Below the pieces are notes generated by a model, which worked only from the letters and a program-made list of their open reading frames with translations, did not search any database and had not been told where the DNA came from. A stretch of 64,000 nucleotides of DNA, taken from contig NZ_BQXQ01000015.1 in assembly GCF_030159055.1 (NCBI RefSeq), positions 51,044-115,043 on the forward strand, given 5' to 3'. A program made the position numbers and the translations under genes. The DNA comes from Acidovorax sp. SUPP3334 (lineage in GTDB: Bacteria; Pseudomonadota; Gammaproteobacteria; Burkholderiales; Burkholderiaceae_C). Shown piece after piece: positions 55,007 to 64,000 of the stretch. Numbering within the stretch: the stretch's first letter is position 1; each line of letters opens with the position of its first letter.

Positions 55007-57304
55007 ATGAAAAAACAATTCAATCGCTTGGGCGTGCGCAAGGCCTGTGCCGTGGCCGCCATGGTTTTTGCTGCCAATGCGGCATGGGCCTTGGAGCCGT
55101 TCAAGGTGCAGGATATCCGGGTGGAAGGATTGCAGCGTGTCGAGCCAGGCACCATCTTCGCATCGATGCCGCTGCGTGTGGGTGACGATTACAACGACGA
55201 AAAGGGTGCCGCTGCGATCCGCGCACTGTTTGCGCTCGGCCTGTTCAAGGACGTTCGGCTGGAAGCCAGCGGCAACGTGCTGGTGGTGGTCGTGGAAGAG
55301 CGCCCCACCATTGCCGACGTGGATTTCGCCGGTGCCCGCGAATTCGACAAAGACACGCTCAAGAAGGCCATGCGTGACGTCGGCTTGACCGAAGGCCGGC
55401 CTTTCGACAAGGCACTGGCCGATCGCGCGGAGCAAGAACTCAAGCGCCAGTACATCAACAAGAGCCTCTACGGCGCCGAGGTCGTGACCACGGTCACCCC
55501 TATCGAGCGCAACCGCGTGAACCTCACGTTCACGGTGACCGAAGGCGAACCGGCGCGCATCAAGGAAATCCACTTGGTGGGCAACAAGGCCTTCAGCGAA
55601 TCGACCCTGAAAGGGCTGTTCGATCAGGACACGGGCGGCTGGCTCAGCTGGTACACCAAGTCGGACCGGTACTCGCGCACCAAGCTGAATGCCGACCTGG
55701 AAACCCTGCGCTCGTACTACCTGGCGCGTGGCTACCTCGAGTTCCGCATCGACTCCACGCAAGTGGCCATTTCTCCGGACAAGCAGGACATCACGATCAC
55801 CGTCAACGTGACCGAAGGCCAGCGTTATGTGGTGTCGGGCGTCAAGATCGAAGGCAACTACCTCGACCGCGACGACGAGTTCAAGTCGCTGATCACCATC
55901 CAGCCCGGCGAGCCATACAACGCCGACAAGGTCGCTGAAACCACCAAGGCATTCACCGATTATTTCGGTAACTTCGGCTTTGCCTTTGCGCGTGTAGAAG
56001 CTGTCCCCGAGGTGGACCGCGAGAACAACCGCGTGGCTTTGGTGCTGCGTGCCGAACCCGCCCGGCGGGCCTATGTGCGACGCATCAACGTGAGCGGCAA
56101 CAATCGCACGCGCGATGAAGTCATCCGCCGCGAATTCCGCCAGTACGAGGCGTCCTGGTACGACGGCGACAAGATCAAGTTGTCCCGCGACCGCGTGGAC
56201 CGCCTGGGCTTCTTCACCGAAGTCAACGTGGAAACGCAGGAAGTGCCGGGTTCTGCCGATCAGGTGGATCTGGTGGTGAACGTGGCAGAAAAGCCCACGG
56301 GTTCGCTGCAGCTGGGCGCGGGTTTTTCGAGTGCGGAAAAGGTCTCGCTGTCCTTCAGCATCAAGCAGGAAAACGTCTTCGGCTCGGGCAACTACCTCGG
56401 GGTGGATGTCAACACCAGCAAGTATCGCCGGACGCTGGTCTTCAGCACGACGAACCCGTACTTCACGCGGGACGGTATTTCGCGCACGCTCGATCTGTAC
56501 TACCGCACCGACAAGCCGTACGAAGACCAGGGCGGCAACTACGAGTTGATCACTGCCGGCACCAGCGTGCGGTTCGGTATTCCCTTCAGCGAAACCGACA
56601 CCGTGTTCTTCGGTGGTGGCCTGGAACAGACCCGCATCAAGCTGGGTACCAACATTCCCGCGGCGTATCTGTCCTATGCCACGACCTATGGGTCCAGCAG
56701 CACGGCGATCCCGCTCACGATCGGTTGGTCGCGCGATGACCGCGACAGCGCCCTGGCGCCCAATTCGGGCCGCTATCAGCGCCTGAATACCGAATGGTCG
56801 GTGGCTGGCGATGCGCGCTATGTCCGGGGCAGTTACCAATTCCAGCAGTACGTGCCGCTGAACAAGAAGTTCACCATGGCCTTCAACAGCGAGTTAGGCT
56901 GGGGCAAGGGCATGAACGGTCGGCCATTCCCGGTGTTCAAGAATTACTACTCGGGCGGCCTGGGTTCCGTGCGTGGTTTCGACCAGGGCACGCTGGGTCC
57001 GCGCGACGTGACGGGTGCATCTCTGGGTGGACCGAAGAAGGTCACGCTCAATGCCGAGTTGATCGCACCGTTCCCAGGTGCGGGCAACGACCGCACGCTG
57101 CGCGTGTTCACTTTCGTGGACGCGGGCAATGTGTATGGCGAAGATGAAAAGGTCACCCTCAGCGACATGCGTGTCTCTGCGGGCCTGGGTTTGAGCTGGA
57201 TTTCTCCGCTCGGTCCGCTTCGCCTCGCTTTTGCGCAACCGGTGCGCAAGTTCGCCGGCGATAGAATCCAGAAACTGCAATTCCAGATTGGAACGTCTTT
57301 CTAA
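55007..57304 (+). CDS. bamA: Outer-membrane protein assembly factor BamA
   Basis: 765 residues. A signal peptide ends near AANAAWALEPF. Five POTRA domains follow (first: FKVQDIRVEGLQRVEPGTIF; last ends near residue 425), then a 16-strand barrel with the conserved VRGFDQGTLGPRD lid-lock motif and the final aromatic FQIGTSF signature. It folds and inserts beta barrels with lipoprotein partners encoded elsewhere. The next gene overlaps its stop by one base (TAATG). Confidence 0.98.
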   Translation: MKKQFNRLGVRKACAVAAMVFAANAAWALEPFKVQDIRVEGLQRVEPGTIFASMPLRVGDDYNDEKGAAAIRALFALGLFKDVRLEASGNVLVVVVEERPTIADVDFAGAREFDKDTLKKAMRDVGLTEGRPFDKALADRAEQELKRQYINKSLYGAEVVTTVTPIERNRVNLTFTVTEGEPARIKEIHLVGNKAFSESTLKGLFDQDTGGWLSWYTKSDRYSRTKLNADLETLRSYYLARGYLEFRIDSTQVAISPDKQDITITVNVTEGQRYVVSGVKIEGNYLDRDDEFKSLITIQPGEPYNADKVAETTKAFTDYFGNFGFAFARVEAVPEVDRENNRVALVLRAEPARRAYVRRINVSGNNRTRDEVIRREFRQYEASWYDGDKIKLSRDRVDRLGFFTEVNVETQEVPGSADQVDLVVNVAEKPTGSLQLGAGFSSAEKVSLSFSIKQENVFGSGNYLGVDVNTSKYRRTLVFSTTNPYFTRDGISRTLDLYYRTDKPYEDQGGNYELITAGTSVRFGIPFSETDTVFFGGGLEQTRIKLGTNIPAAYLSYATTYGSSSTAIPLTIGWSRDDRDSALAPNSGRYQRLNTEWSVAGDARYVRGSYQFQQYVPLNKKFTMAFNSELGWGKGMNGRPFPVFKNYYSGGLGSVRGFDQGTLGPRDVTGASLGGPKKVTLNAELIAPFPGAGNDRTLRVFTFVDAGNVYGEDEKVTLSDMRVSAGLGLSWISPLGPLRLAFAQPVRKFAGDRIQKLQFQIGTSF

Positions 57305-57831
57305 TGAAATCTCTCTCCCGCCATATTCCCCTCGTTCTCTTGCTTGGCACGCTCGGTGCAGCTGTGCCCGCACAGGCGCAGGAGTTCAAGGCCGGCTTCG
57401 TCAACACCGACCGCATCTTCCGCGAGGCCAGCACCGCCAAGGCAGCGCAGGCCAAGCTGGAGCAGGAGTTCTCCCGCCGCGAGAAAGAACTCGTCGAACA
57501 GGGCAACAGCCTCAAGTCCGCGACCGAGAAGTTCGAGCGTGAAGCGCCCACCATGGCAGAAAGCCAGCGTACGACTCGCCAACGGCAACTGGTCGACCAG
57601 GACCGTGACTTCCAGCGCAAGCGCCGCGAGTTCCAGGAAGACCTGGGTGCCCGCAAGAACGAAGAGCTGGGTCAGGTGCTCGAGCGCGCCAACAAGGTCG
57701 TCAAGCAAGTGGCCGAGGCTGAAAAGTACGACGTGATCTTGCAAGAAGCCGTCTACATCAATCCCAAGCACGACATCACCGACAAGGTGATCAAGGCACT
57801 GAATGCCGCTGCTGCCACGCCTGCCAAGTAA
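57304..57831 (+). CDS. skp: Periplasmic chaperone Skp (OmpH)
   Basis: 175 residues. The signal peptide ends at AVPAQAQEF. The mature chain starts with KAGFVNTDRIFREASTAKAA and is mostly long coiled-coil helix, then DVILQEAVYINPKHDITDKV. The trimeric chaperone holds unfolded outer-membrane proteins for BamA, encoded just upstream with a one-base overlap. Confidence 0.95.
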   Translation: MKSLSRHIPLVLLLGTLGAAVPAQAQEFKAGFVNTDRIFREASTAKAAQAKLEQEFSRREKELVEQGNSLKSATEKFEREAPTMAESQRTTRQRQLVDQDRDFQRKRREFQEDLGARKNEELGQVLERANKVVKQVAEAEKYDVILQEAVYINPKHDITDKVIKALNAAAATPAK

Positions 57832-57858
57832 TGGCCGCTGGCTGATGGGGCGCGTGGC

Positions 57859-58839
57859 GTGAGCCTGTCTTTGGGACAGATCGTCGATGCGCTGGGCGGC
57901 ATGCTGGAGGGGGGCGAAAGGAATGCGGAGATTCTCCGCATTGCACCCCTCGAGTCTGCAGGTCCGGGTGACCTGGCTTTTTTAAGCCATCCGCGCTACC
58001 AGCAGCAACTGGCCGCCTCCCGGGCGGCCTGTGTCATTGTGGCGCCTTCGATGCGCGAAGCCGGCTTGGCCCGCGGCGCATGCATCGTCGCGGACGAGCC
58101 CTACGTGTACTTCGCCCGGGCCACGCAACTGTGGAAGCGATCGCATTCCGGTGCAGTGCCGCAAGGCGTGCATCCCAGCGCGGTGGTCGATCCCGATGCC
58201 ACCATTCATCCAACGGCCTTCATCGGCCCGCTGTGCGTGGTCGAGCGGGGCGCGCAGGTGGGGGCGGGTACCGTGCTCAAGTCACGGGTCACCGTGGGTG
58301 AGCACTGTCGCATCGGCGACCGCTGCATCGTGCACGCCGGCGTGGTGATCGGGGCCGACGGCTTCGGCTTCGCGCCGCAAAACGGCGAGTGGGTGAAGAT
58401 CGAGCAGTTGGGTGCCGTGCGCATCGGCAACGATGTCGAGATCGGCGCCAATACCTGCATCGACCGCGGCGCCTTGGAAGACACCGTCATCGAAGATGGC
58501 GTGAAACTCGACAATCTCATTCAGATCGGCCACAACGTCCGCATCGGCCGCCACTCCGCGATGGCGGGTTGCGTAGGCGTTGCAGGCAGCGCGACCATCG
58601 GAGCCCATTGCACGGTAGGCGGGGGGGGCATCGTGCTGGGACATCTGGAACTTGCCGACCATGTTCACGTTTCTGCGGCGACCGTGGTCACGCGATCGCT
58701 GACCCGGCCGGGTCAATACACCGGCATGTTTCCCATCGATGAAAATGCGAAGTGGGAAAAAAACGCGGCCACGCTCAAGCAGCTTCACAGCCTGCGCGAA
58801 CGGATCAAGGCCCTCGAACAAACTCGAATAGACGGTTAG
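57859..58839 (+). CDS. lpxD: UDP-3-O-acylglucosamine N-acyltransferase
   Basis: 326 residues. Third step of lipid A synthesis. After an N-terminal uridine-binding domain comes a left-handed beta helix with hexapeptide repeats ([50 protein letters not shown]) and the catalytic-His region [20 protein letters not shown]. The start is a GTG at 57859. It is 27 bases after skp. Confidence 0.97.
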   Translation: MSLSLGQIVDALGGMLEGGERNAEILRIAPLESAGPGDLAFLSHPRYQQQLAASRAACVIVAPSMREAGLARGACIVADEPYVYFARATQLWKRSHSGAVPQGVHPSAVVDPDATIHPTAFIGPLCVVERGAQVGAGTVLKSRVTVGEHCRIGDRCIVHAGVVIGADGFGFAPQNGEWVKIEQLGAVRIGNDVEIGANTCIDRGALEDTVIEDGVKLDNLIQIGHNVRIGRHSAMAGCVGVAGSATIGAHCTVGGGGIVLGHLELADHVHVSAATVVTRSLTRPGQYTGMFPIDENAKWEKNAATLKQLHSLRERIKALEQTRIDG

Positions 58840-58852
58840 ACCGCATCTTCCA

Positions 58853-59293
58853 ATGATGGACATCCACCAAATTCTCAAGCTCTTGCCGCACCGCTATCCG
58901 TTTCTGCTGGTGGACCGCGTGGTCGAACTCGAAAGGGGCAAGCGCATCCAGGCGCTCAAGAACGTCACCATCAACGAGCCTTTCTTCACGGGGCATTTCC
59001 CGAGCCGGCCGGTGATGCCGGGCGTGCTCATGCTGGAGGCGCTGGCCCAGGCCGCTGGTCTGCTGTCGTTCGACATGATGGGCGAGGCACCTGGCGACGA
59101 CAAGGTGTTCTATTTCGTCGGCATCGATGGCGCGCGTTTCAAGCGCCCCGTGGAGCCGGGCGATCAGCTCATTCTGGAAGTGGATCTGGACCGCATCAAG
59201 GGCGGCATCTACAAGTTCAAGGGCCTGGCACGCGTCGGCGACAGCGTGGCCTGCGAGGCTGAAATCATGTGCACCATGCGCACCGTGGGCTGA
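58853..59293 (+). CDS. fabZ: (3R)-hydroxyacyl-ACP dehydratase FabZ
   Basis: 146-residue hotdog-fold dehydratase of fatty-acid elongation that shares substrate with LpxA. Catalytic His48 is in [20 protein letters not shown] and Glu62 in [29 protein letters not shown] closes the fold. The gene lies 13 bases after lpxD and 21 before lpxA. Confidence 0.98.
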   Translation: MMDIHQILKLLPHRYPFLLVDRVVELERGKRIQALKNVTINEPFFTGHFPSRPVMPGVLMLEALAQAAGLLSFDMMGEAPGDDKVFYFVGIDGARFKRPVEPGDQLILEVDLDRIKGGIYKFKGLARVGDSVACEAEIMCTMRTVG

Positions 59294-59314
59294 CGCCGCG
59301 AGGGCAGGGCGCAC

Positions 59315-60106
59315 GTGACCAGCAGCATCCACTCCACAGCCATCGTCGATCCGGCAGCACGGATCGATTCGTCTGCGTCCATCGGCCCTTATGCAGTCAT
59401 CGGGCCGCATGTTTCGATCGGTGCGCGCACGTCGGTGGGGGCGCATTGCGTCATCGAAGGACGCACCACCATCGGCGAAGACAACCGGATCTTCCAGTTC
59501 GCATCCCTGGGCGCTGCGCCACAGGACAAGAAATACGCGGGCGAGCCCACCGAGCTTCGCATCGGCGACCGAAACACCATCCGCGAGTTCTGTACCTTCA
59601 ACACGGGTACGGCGCAGGACCGTGGCGTGACGTCGATCGGTAACGACAACTGGATCATGGCGTATGTGCACATCGCACATGACTGCGTGGTCGGCCACCA
59701 GACGGTACTGGCCAACAATGCCACGCTGGCAGGCCATGTGCACGTGGGCGATTACGCCATCATCGGTGGCTTGACCGGCGTGCACCAGTTCACCAAGGTG
59801 GGTGCGCATGTCATGGCCGGATTCGCCAGCCATATTTCTCAGGACGTGCCGCCGTTCATGATGGTGGACGGCAACCCGTTGTCCGTGCGCGGACTGAATC
59901 TCGAAGGCCTGCGCCGCCGGGGCTTTTCTCCCGACAGGCTCGCCGCGATCAAGCAGGCGCACCGGCTGCTCTATCGTCAAGGCCTCACGCTGGAGGCCGC
60001 TCGGCAGGCCATCGCCGAGCTGCCGGCCATTCATGGCGAGGCGGCGCCAGACATCGCACTGCTGCTGGATTTCATCACCCACTCTTCGCGCGGTATCGCG
60101 CGATGA
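59315..60106 (+). CDS. lpxA: UDP-N-acetylglucosamine O-acyltransferase LpxA
   Basis: 263 residues. First step of lipid A synthesis. Left-handed beta-helix repeats run from [20 protein letters not shown], with the active-site segment [20 protein letters not shown] and the conserved [22 protein letters not shown]-terminal helical part follows from about 190. It starts at a GTG with AGGGCAGGGCGCAC upstream. Its stop overlaps the lpxB start (ATGA). Confidence 0.98.
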   Translation: MTSSIHSTAIVDPAARIDSSASIGPYAVIGPHVSIGARTSVGAHCVIEGRTTIGEDNRIFQFASLGAAPQDKKYAGEPTELRIGDRNTIREFCTFNTGTAQDRGVTSIGNDNWIMAYVHIAHDCVVGHQTVLANNATLAGHVHVGDYAIIGGLTGVHQFTKVGAHVMAGFASHISQDVPPFMMVDGNPLSVRGLNLEGLRRRGFSPDRLAAIKQAHRLLYRQGLTLEAARQAIAELPAIHGEAAPDIALLLDFITHSSRGIAR

Positions 60107-61281
60107 CCGTGATGGCGTCTACTTCCGATTCCGCACCCCGCGTCGCGATGGTGGCGGGCGAAACCTCCGGTGACCTGCTGGCCGGGTTGCTGCTCGATGG
60201 CCTTCAGGCGCAGTGGCCCGGCATTGCCGGGCACGGCATCGGCGGCGTGCAGATGCAGCGGCCCGGCTTCACGGCGTGGTGGCCGAGCGAGCGCCTGGCG
60301 GTGCATGGCTACAGCGTCGAGTTGCTGCGAAAACTTTGGGGCATCGTGCAGATCCGCAAACAGTTGCGCGCTCGCCTGCTGGCAGATCCTCCACAAGTGT
60401 TCATCGGCGTCGATGCGCCTGATTTCAACTTGGGGCTCGAAGCGGACCTCCGCGCAGCAGGCATCAAGACCGTGCATTTCGTCTGCCCATCCATCTGGGC
60501 GTGGCGTGCCGATCGCATCGAAAAGATCCGGCGCAGCGCCGACCACGTGCTGTGCATTTTTCCGTTCGAGCCCGAGCTCCTGGCGCGCCACGGCATTGCC
60601 TCCACATACGTCGGCCATCCACTGGCCAACGTGATCCCGATGCAGCCCGATCGGCAAGCCGCGCGCGCGCGGTTGGGCCTGGCCGACGGCGATGAAGTGT
60701 TGGCGATCCTGCCCGGCAGCCGTTCGGCGGAGGTCGAGTACATCGCCACGCCTTTCCTGCGCGCGGCCGCACTGCTGCGGCAGGCGCGGCCTGCTCTGCG
60801 GCTGGTGATTCCGGCTGTGCCGGCGCTGCGTACGCGCATTGAGCAGATCGCGCGCGAATGCGGCATTGCCGATGCCGTGCAGATCGTCGATGGCCAGTCG
60901 CACACGGTGCTGGCGGCCTGTGACTGCACGCTGATCGCCAGTGGCACGGCAACGCTGGAGGCAGCGTTGTTCAAGCGCCCGATGGTCATCGGCTACCACA
61001 TGCATCCCATCAGCTGGCGTCTCATGCGGCGCAAGCAACTCCAGCCCTGGGTAGGGCTGCCCAACATTCTCTGCGGCGAGTTCGTCGTGCCCGAACTGAT
61101 CCAGGACGCTGCGACGCCCGAAGCGCTTGCCGCCGCCGTGGCGCAGTGGCTGGACGCCCGCACACGTTCTCCTGCAACGCTCGCAGCGCTCGAGCAACGC
61201 TTCACCGCGCTGCATGAAACCTTGCGCCGCGATACCCCCCGACTGGCTGCCGATGCGATCCAAAAAATCCTTGCCACCTGA
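60103..61281 (+). CDS. lpxB: Lipid A disaccharide synthase
   Basis: 392-residue membrane-associated glycosyltransferase that joins UDP-diacylglucosamine and lipid X. Motifs are [77 protein letters not shown] and [20 protein letters not shown]. It overlaps lpxA by four bases and rnhB by about 29, in line with a tightly packed operon. Confidence 0.98.
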   Translation: MTVMASTSDSAPRVAMVAGETSGDLLAGLLLDGLQAQWPGIAGHGIGGVQMQRPGFTAWWPSERLAVHGYSVELLRKLWGIVQIRKQLRARLLADPPQVFIGVDAPDFNLGLEADLRAAGIKTVHFVCPSIWAWRADRIEKIRRSADHVLCIFPFEPELLARHGIASTYVGHPLANVIPMQPDRQAARARLGLADGDEVLAILPGSRSAEVEYIATPFLRAAALLRQARPALRLVIPAVPALRTRIEQIARECGIADAVQIVDGQSHTVLAACDCTLIASGTATLEAALFKRPMVIGYHMHPISWRLMRRKQLQPWVGLPNILCGEFVVPELIQDAATPEALAAAVAQWLDARTRSPATLAALEQRFTALHETLRRDTPRLAADAIQKILAT

Positions 61282-61975
61282 ACAGGTGACCTTGCCGTGG
61301 CATCCCCCGGGCCTCGTGGCCGGTGTGGACGAAGCCGGGCGGGGCCCGCTGGCCGGGCCCGTGGTGGCTGCGGCCGTCATCCTCGACGACCTGAACCCGA
61401 TCGCTGGATTGGCCGACTCCAAGACCTTGACGACCGCGCGCCGCGAAGCGCTCTATGACGAAATCCGCGCCAAGGCGCTGTGCTGCGCCATCGCCGAAGC
61501 CAGTGTCGAGGAGATCGATACCGTCAATATCCTGCAGGCCACGATGCTGGCCATGCAGCGCGCGGTGCAAGGTTTGCGTCTGAAGCCGGCTCGTGTGCTG
61601 GTGGATGGCAATCGCCTGCCCGTGCTGGAAATGCCGGCCGATGCCATCGTGAAGGGCGATGCATTGGTGCAGGCCATCTCGGCTGCATCGATCCTCGCCA
61701 AGGTGACGCGCGACCGTTGGTGCGCTCAGTTGCATCTGGAGTACCCGCAATATGGCTTTGCCGGCCACAAGGGGTATGGCACGGCCGAGCACATGGCGGC
61801 GCTGCAGCAGCATGGTGCGTGTCCGCACCACCGGCGGTCGTTTTCGCCAGTGGCGGCAGCCCTTGTCCGCGAGCAGGGCTTGGCAACGCACGCAGTGCAA
61901 ATCACCACCGCGGTCCCGGCGGCCGAAGCCGTTGTGCCTCGGGCCCTGGTGCAAGGCGAGTGGCAGTCTGCATGA
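61253..61975 (+). CDS. rnhB: Ribonuclease HII
   Basis: 240 residues. It cuts RNA in RNA-DNA hybrids and single ribonucleotides in DNA. The family core is [20 protein letters not shown] with the first Asp-Glu, [40 protein letters not shown], and [19 protein letters not shown]. The ATG at 61253 lies inside lpxB; a GTG at 61286, just after the lpxB stop, is an alternative. The C-terminal 35 residues are a weakly conserved extension. Its stop overlaps the next start as ATGA. Confidence 0.96.
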   Translation: MRSKKSLPPEQVTLPWHPPGLVAGVDEAGRGPLAGPVVAAAVILDDLNPIAGLADSKTLTTARREALYDEIRAKALCCAIAEASVEEIDTVNILQATMLAMQRAVQGLRLKPARVLVDGNRLPVLEMPADAIVKGDALVQAISAASILAKVTRDRWCAQLHLEYPQYGFAGHKGYGTAEHMAALQQHGACPHHRRSFSPVAAALVREQGLATHAVQITTAVPAAEAVVPRALVQGEWQSA

Positions 61976-62763
61976 GTTCAGACAACACCACCTTCGTGCA
62001 ATCGCGCGACAACGCGTTCGTCAAGGACCTTCGGCGTTTGGCGCAGGACAGCGTGGCCTACCGCAAGCAAGGCCGCGTCTGGCTCGAAGGCGATCACCTT
62101 TGTCGCGCTGCGCTGGCCCGCGGCGTTCGGCCAGCCGTTGCGGTATTTACAGAGTCTTTTTGGCCTCAGGCGCAAGAAGAATACCGGCATGCTGCTATCA
62201 AAAACATAGTGATCGCAGATGCCTTGTGGTTGGACGTGAGCGGTCTGGAGTCGCCTGCCCGCATGGGCTTCGTGCTGGACATGCCGCCGGGTTCCGCGGT
62301 GCTCGTGCCGGGCGAAACCACCGTGGTGCTCGACCGGCTGCAGGACGCCGGCAACGTCGGATCGATCCTTCGCAGCGCTTCGGCATTCGGCTTTGGGCAG
62401 GTCGCTGCCATCAAGGGCACTGCGGCGCTGTGGAGCGCAAAGGTATTGCGTGCCGGTATGGGAGCCCATTTCGGATTGCGATTGGTGGAGGGGCTCGACG
62501 CCGCAGACATCGATGCGCTTGGCCTTCCGTTGCTCGCCACCAGTTCCCATGAAGGGGAATTTCTCCATGTGGCGGAGTTGCCCTGGCCCTGCGCCTGGGT
62601 TCTGGGACACGAAGGGCAGGGCGTATCGCAGGTGCTGCAAGAACGTGCAAGCCAATTGATCCGCATCGCCCAACCGGGCGGTGAGGAATCGCTGAACGTG
62701 GGCGCCGCTGCGGCCATCTGCCTGCATGCCAGCGCAGCATCGGCGGCGGTGTCGAAGGGCTGA
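61972..62763 (+). CDS. TrmH/SpoU-family RNA 2'-O-methyltransferase
   Basis: 263 residues. An N-terminal substrate-binding part ([35 protein letters not shown]) precedes the SPOUT knot with [20 protein letters not shown] (motif 1), [15 protein letters not shown] (motif 2) and [15 protein letters not shown] (motif 3). The family methylates ribose in rRNA or tRNA; the target nucleotide is not readable. Codons 75-80 (AIKNIV) coincide with a copy of the dispersed GCTATCAAAA motif. It is the last gene of the plus-strand block. Confidence 0.93.
   Translation: MSSDNTTFVQSRDNAFVKDLRRLAQDSVAYRKQGRVWLEGDHLCRAALARGVRPAVAVFTESFWPQAQEEYRHAAIKNIVIADALWLDVSGLESPARMGFVLDMPPGSAVLVPGETTVVLDRLQDAGNVGSILRSASAFGFGQVAAIKGTAALWSAKVLRAGMGAHFGLRLVEGLDAADIDALGLPLLATSSHEGEFLHVAELPWPCAWVLGHEGQGVSQVLQERASQLIRIAQPGGEESLNVGAAAAICLHASAASAAVSKG
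62194..62210. repeat. GCTATCAAAAACATAGT dispersed motif, copy 5, in coding DNA
   Basis: Differs from copy 2 by a few bases in the second half. It is read in frame as Ala-Ile-Lys-Asn-Ile-Val in the RNA methyltransferase. Confidence 0.45.
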
Positions 62764-62841
62764 TCGACGCTGTGCGCGGTAGCGAGCGTCAAAGAACGGC
62801 GGAGTGCTGTTGACAGGCTGCGATGTTGCTGCGTGAAGGGT

Positions 62842-62884
62842 AAAAAAATCACAGCGCAGATGGCATGAGAGCCTGCGCTGTGAT
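62842..62884 (-). terminator. Rho-independent terminator of the hemerythrin gene
   Basis: Perfect 12-bp stem ATCACAGCGCAG / CTGCGCTGTGAT with a 13-base loop and seven Ts on the minus strand, 55 bases beyond the hemerythrin stop. Confidence 0.92.
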
Positions 62885-62939
62885 GTCTGGCATGGGGTGG
62901 CCGCGTTTGACCAACAGCCGACCAACGGGCCGGACCCGA

Positions 62940-63425
62940 TCAGGCCATCATTTCTTCGCCGGCCATCAGTTCTTCCTTGCGCGCTTCCAGCGCTTCGCGC
63001 ATGGCCATCAGGTCGAGCTTGCGGGCAGCGCGGGCCTTCGGAAAAATCTCATTGCGCTCTTCCTTCACATGGTGGTCGATGTATTCGCCCAGCACGGTGA
63101 CCTTGGCATCGAACATTTCGTCGGCAGCGCTGGCGGCTTCGATTTGCGCAATGAGATCCTTGGCACTTGCGTGCTCGACTTCTGCCTCGGCAATGAGGTC
63201 CGTGTCCTTGAGGGCTTCACGCAGCGCGGGGTAGAAAATCTCTTCCTCGATCTGTGCGTGGACCGTCAGTTCTCGGCAGATCTGCCGTGCCAGTTCAAAA
63301 CGTTGGGTGGCGGCAGCCTTGGAGCGGGACTCCATCAGCGACTCGTATTCCTTGAACATTTTTTTCACGGCGCGGTGGTCCGCGTCAAGCATCGAACAAG
63401 CGTCTTGGGGTGCACGGGTGGCCAT
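62940..63425 (-). CDS. Hemerythrin HHE-domain protein
   Basis: 161-residue four-helix protein. Diiron ligands appear in MLDADHRAVKKMFKEYE, ELTVHAQIEEEIFYPAL, VEHASAKDLIAQI and EYIDHHVKEERNEIFPKA. Bacterial members bind oxygen or iron or sense them; no output domain is attached. It is a single gene with its own terminator, next to an insertion sequence. The 229 bases upstream up to the insertion-sequence end contain no gene I can support. Confidence 0.93.
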   Translation of the reverse strand: MATRAPQDACSMLDADHRAVKKMFKEYESLMESRSKAAATQRFELARQICRELTVHAQIEEEIFYPALREALKDTDLIAEAEVEHASAKDLIAQIEAASAADEMFDAKVTVLGEYIDHHVKEERNEIFPKARAARKLDLMAMREALEARKEELMAGEEMMA

Positions 63426-63696
63426 GGCATTTCCTTATTCATTGAGTGGGGAAATTCATGCTGCACGGGCAGTGGGAGCCTTGCCGTAGGACGCCAAGCC
63501 ACGGCGATGCGCGTTTTTTTCTGAGTGCGGGGGCCGAGTCAGGACGAGTCATCGAGCCTTCTTGTGGTGCGGATTTGCGTTGAATCGAGGCATCAGAAGT
63601 CAGTTTTCAGGATGACGGCAGAAGCATCACTCCAGCAGCGGCTTTGGCCTGAACTGAACCGCCCCGTGAATCCCGGAGGCTCCATTACTCGAGAAG

Positions 63697-63724
63697 ATGG
63701 AGCCATGAGCATGGAGCCATGAGC
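63697..63724. repeat. 14-base tandem duplication at the orfA start
   Basis: ATGGAGCCATGAGC occurs twice in direct tandem (63697-63710, 63711-63724), the second copy covering the orfA start codon at 63719. Confidence 0.85.
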
Positions 63725-64000
63725 AGAGCAAGCAAGTTCTCCCCGGAGATCCGGGAACGGTCGGTGAAGATGGTCCTGGAGCACGAGGGCGAGTACGACT
63801 CGCAATGGGCGGCGATGGTGTCGGTGTAGGCCAAGGTGGGCTGCACAGCCGAGACGCTACGGTGTTGGGTGAGGCAGCACGAGCGGGACGTTGGCAAGCG
63901 CGAGGGGATGACGAGCACCGAGAAAGAGCGCATCAAGGCGCTTGAGAGCGAGGTTCGCGAGCTGCGTCAGGTCAACGAGATCCTGCGCAAGGCGTCGGCC
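63719..64000 (+). pseudogene. IS3-family transposase OrfA with in-frame amber, partial
   Basis: From the ATG at 63719 the frame reads [20 protein letters not shown], the start of an IS3-type OrfA helix-turn-helix protein. A TAG at 63827-63829 (codon 37) interrupts the frame, then it continues with AKVGCTAETLRCWVRQHERD, a leucine-zipper-like segment (KERIKALESEVRELRQ) and VNEILRKASA at the window edge. A single C-to-T change of CAG would explain the stop. Unless suppressed, OrfA is truncated. The gene is also cut by the window end. Confidence 0.8.

Larger units (their letters stand above)
63655..64000 (+). mobile_element. IS3-family insertion sequence, left end (runs off the window)
   Basis: The likely left terminal inverted repeat begins TGAACCGCCCCGTGAATCCC at 63655 and extends to about 63683, resembling ends of IS3-family elements of the IS51 type. 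The orfA reading frame starts 64 bases inside. The right end, orfB and any target duplication are outside the window. Confidence 0.75.

Noticed and set aside
63525..63722. 65-codon open frame before the insertion sequence
   Set aside because: It crosses the insertion-sequence end and has no ribosome site or homology.

Overview
The window looks like chromosomal DNA of a high-GC betaproteobacterium of the family Comamonadaceae, most like Acidovorax and its relatives. This rests on the gene order rpsB-tsf-pyrH-frr-uppS-cdsA-dxr-rseP-bamA-skp-lpxD-fabZ-lpxA-lpxB-rnhB, on the protein families present, and on short dispersed GCTAT-AAAA-ATAGC motifs. No database search was run, so the genus is an inference.

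Layout. 152-2651: a Crp/Fnr-type regulator divergent from a PhnZ-like HD-domain protein and a class II aldolase, followed by the wreck of a bile-acid/sodium symporter (BASS) family gene. 2748-7846 (minus strand): a chemoreceptor, an MFS carrier, a DUF1445 putative hydro-lyase and a LysR regulator. 7894-9618: a lipid A phosphoethanolamine transferase. 9695-12637: a formaldehyde detoxification operon (adhC, an alpha/beta hydrolase, S-formylglutathione hydrolase). 13038-16421: a multi-PAS hybrid histidine kinase with an unusual C-terminal GAF domain. 16990-17066: tRNA-Arg(UCU). 17294-31517: a YbaL-type cation antiporter, a lipoprotein M14 peptidase, an endonuclease/exonuclease/phosphatase protein, RhlE helicase, the ABC-F factor EttA, a DUF1631 protein, a membrane-anchored TAXI protein and a P1-family peptidase.

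31552-40466 is a metal-resistance region. A compact minus-strand copper group encodes two small secreted proteins, a TolC-type lipoprotein, a multicopper oxidase, a DUF411 protein and a CusF-like protein, several joined by ATGA overlaps. A YitT membrane protein follows, then a CadA/ZntA-type P-ATPase divergent from its MerR-family regulator, with a textbook MerR promoter between them. 40575-44046 is a lipid-transport-like group (MlaE permease, DUF2314/ankyrin protein, MlaD, lipoprotein) in which no ATPase is seen. 44474-47293 holds nnr and a DadA-like dehydrogenase on the minus strand.

47594-62763 is the conserved plus-strand block for translation, nucleotide, isoprenoid, phospholipid and outer-membrane biogenesis. 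It includes a terminator-like attenuator between rpsB and tsf and many overlapping or near-touching genes. After it come a hemerythrin gene and the left end of an IS3-family insertion sequence. Its orfA carries an in-frame amber codon and it runs off the window.

No wholly new multi-gene system (phage, CRISPR, defence island) was found. The observations most worth a second look are the permease/MlaD group without an ATPase but with an inserted DUF2314-ankyrin gene, the copper operon with a TolC protein but no RND or membrane-fusion partner, the Asp-nucleophile hydrolase inside the formaldehyde operon, the PhnZ-like/aldolase pair beside a decayed transporter, and the dispersed palindromic motif that supplies a stop codon in one gene and six codons in another.
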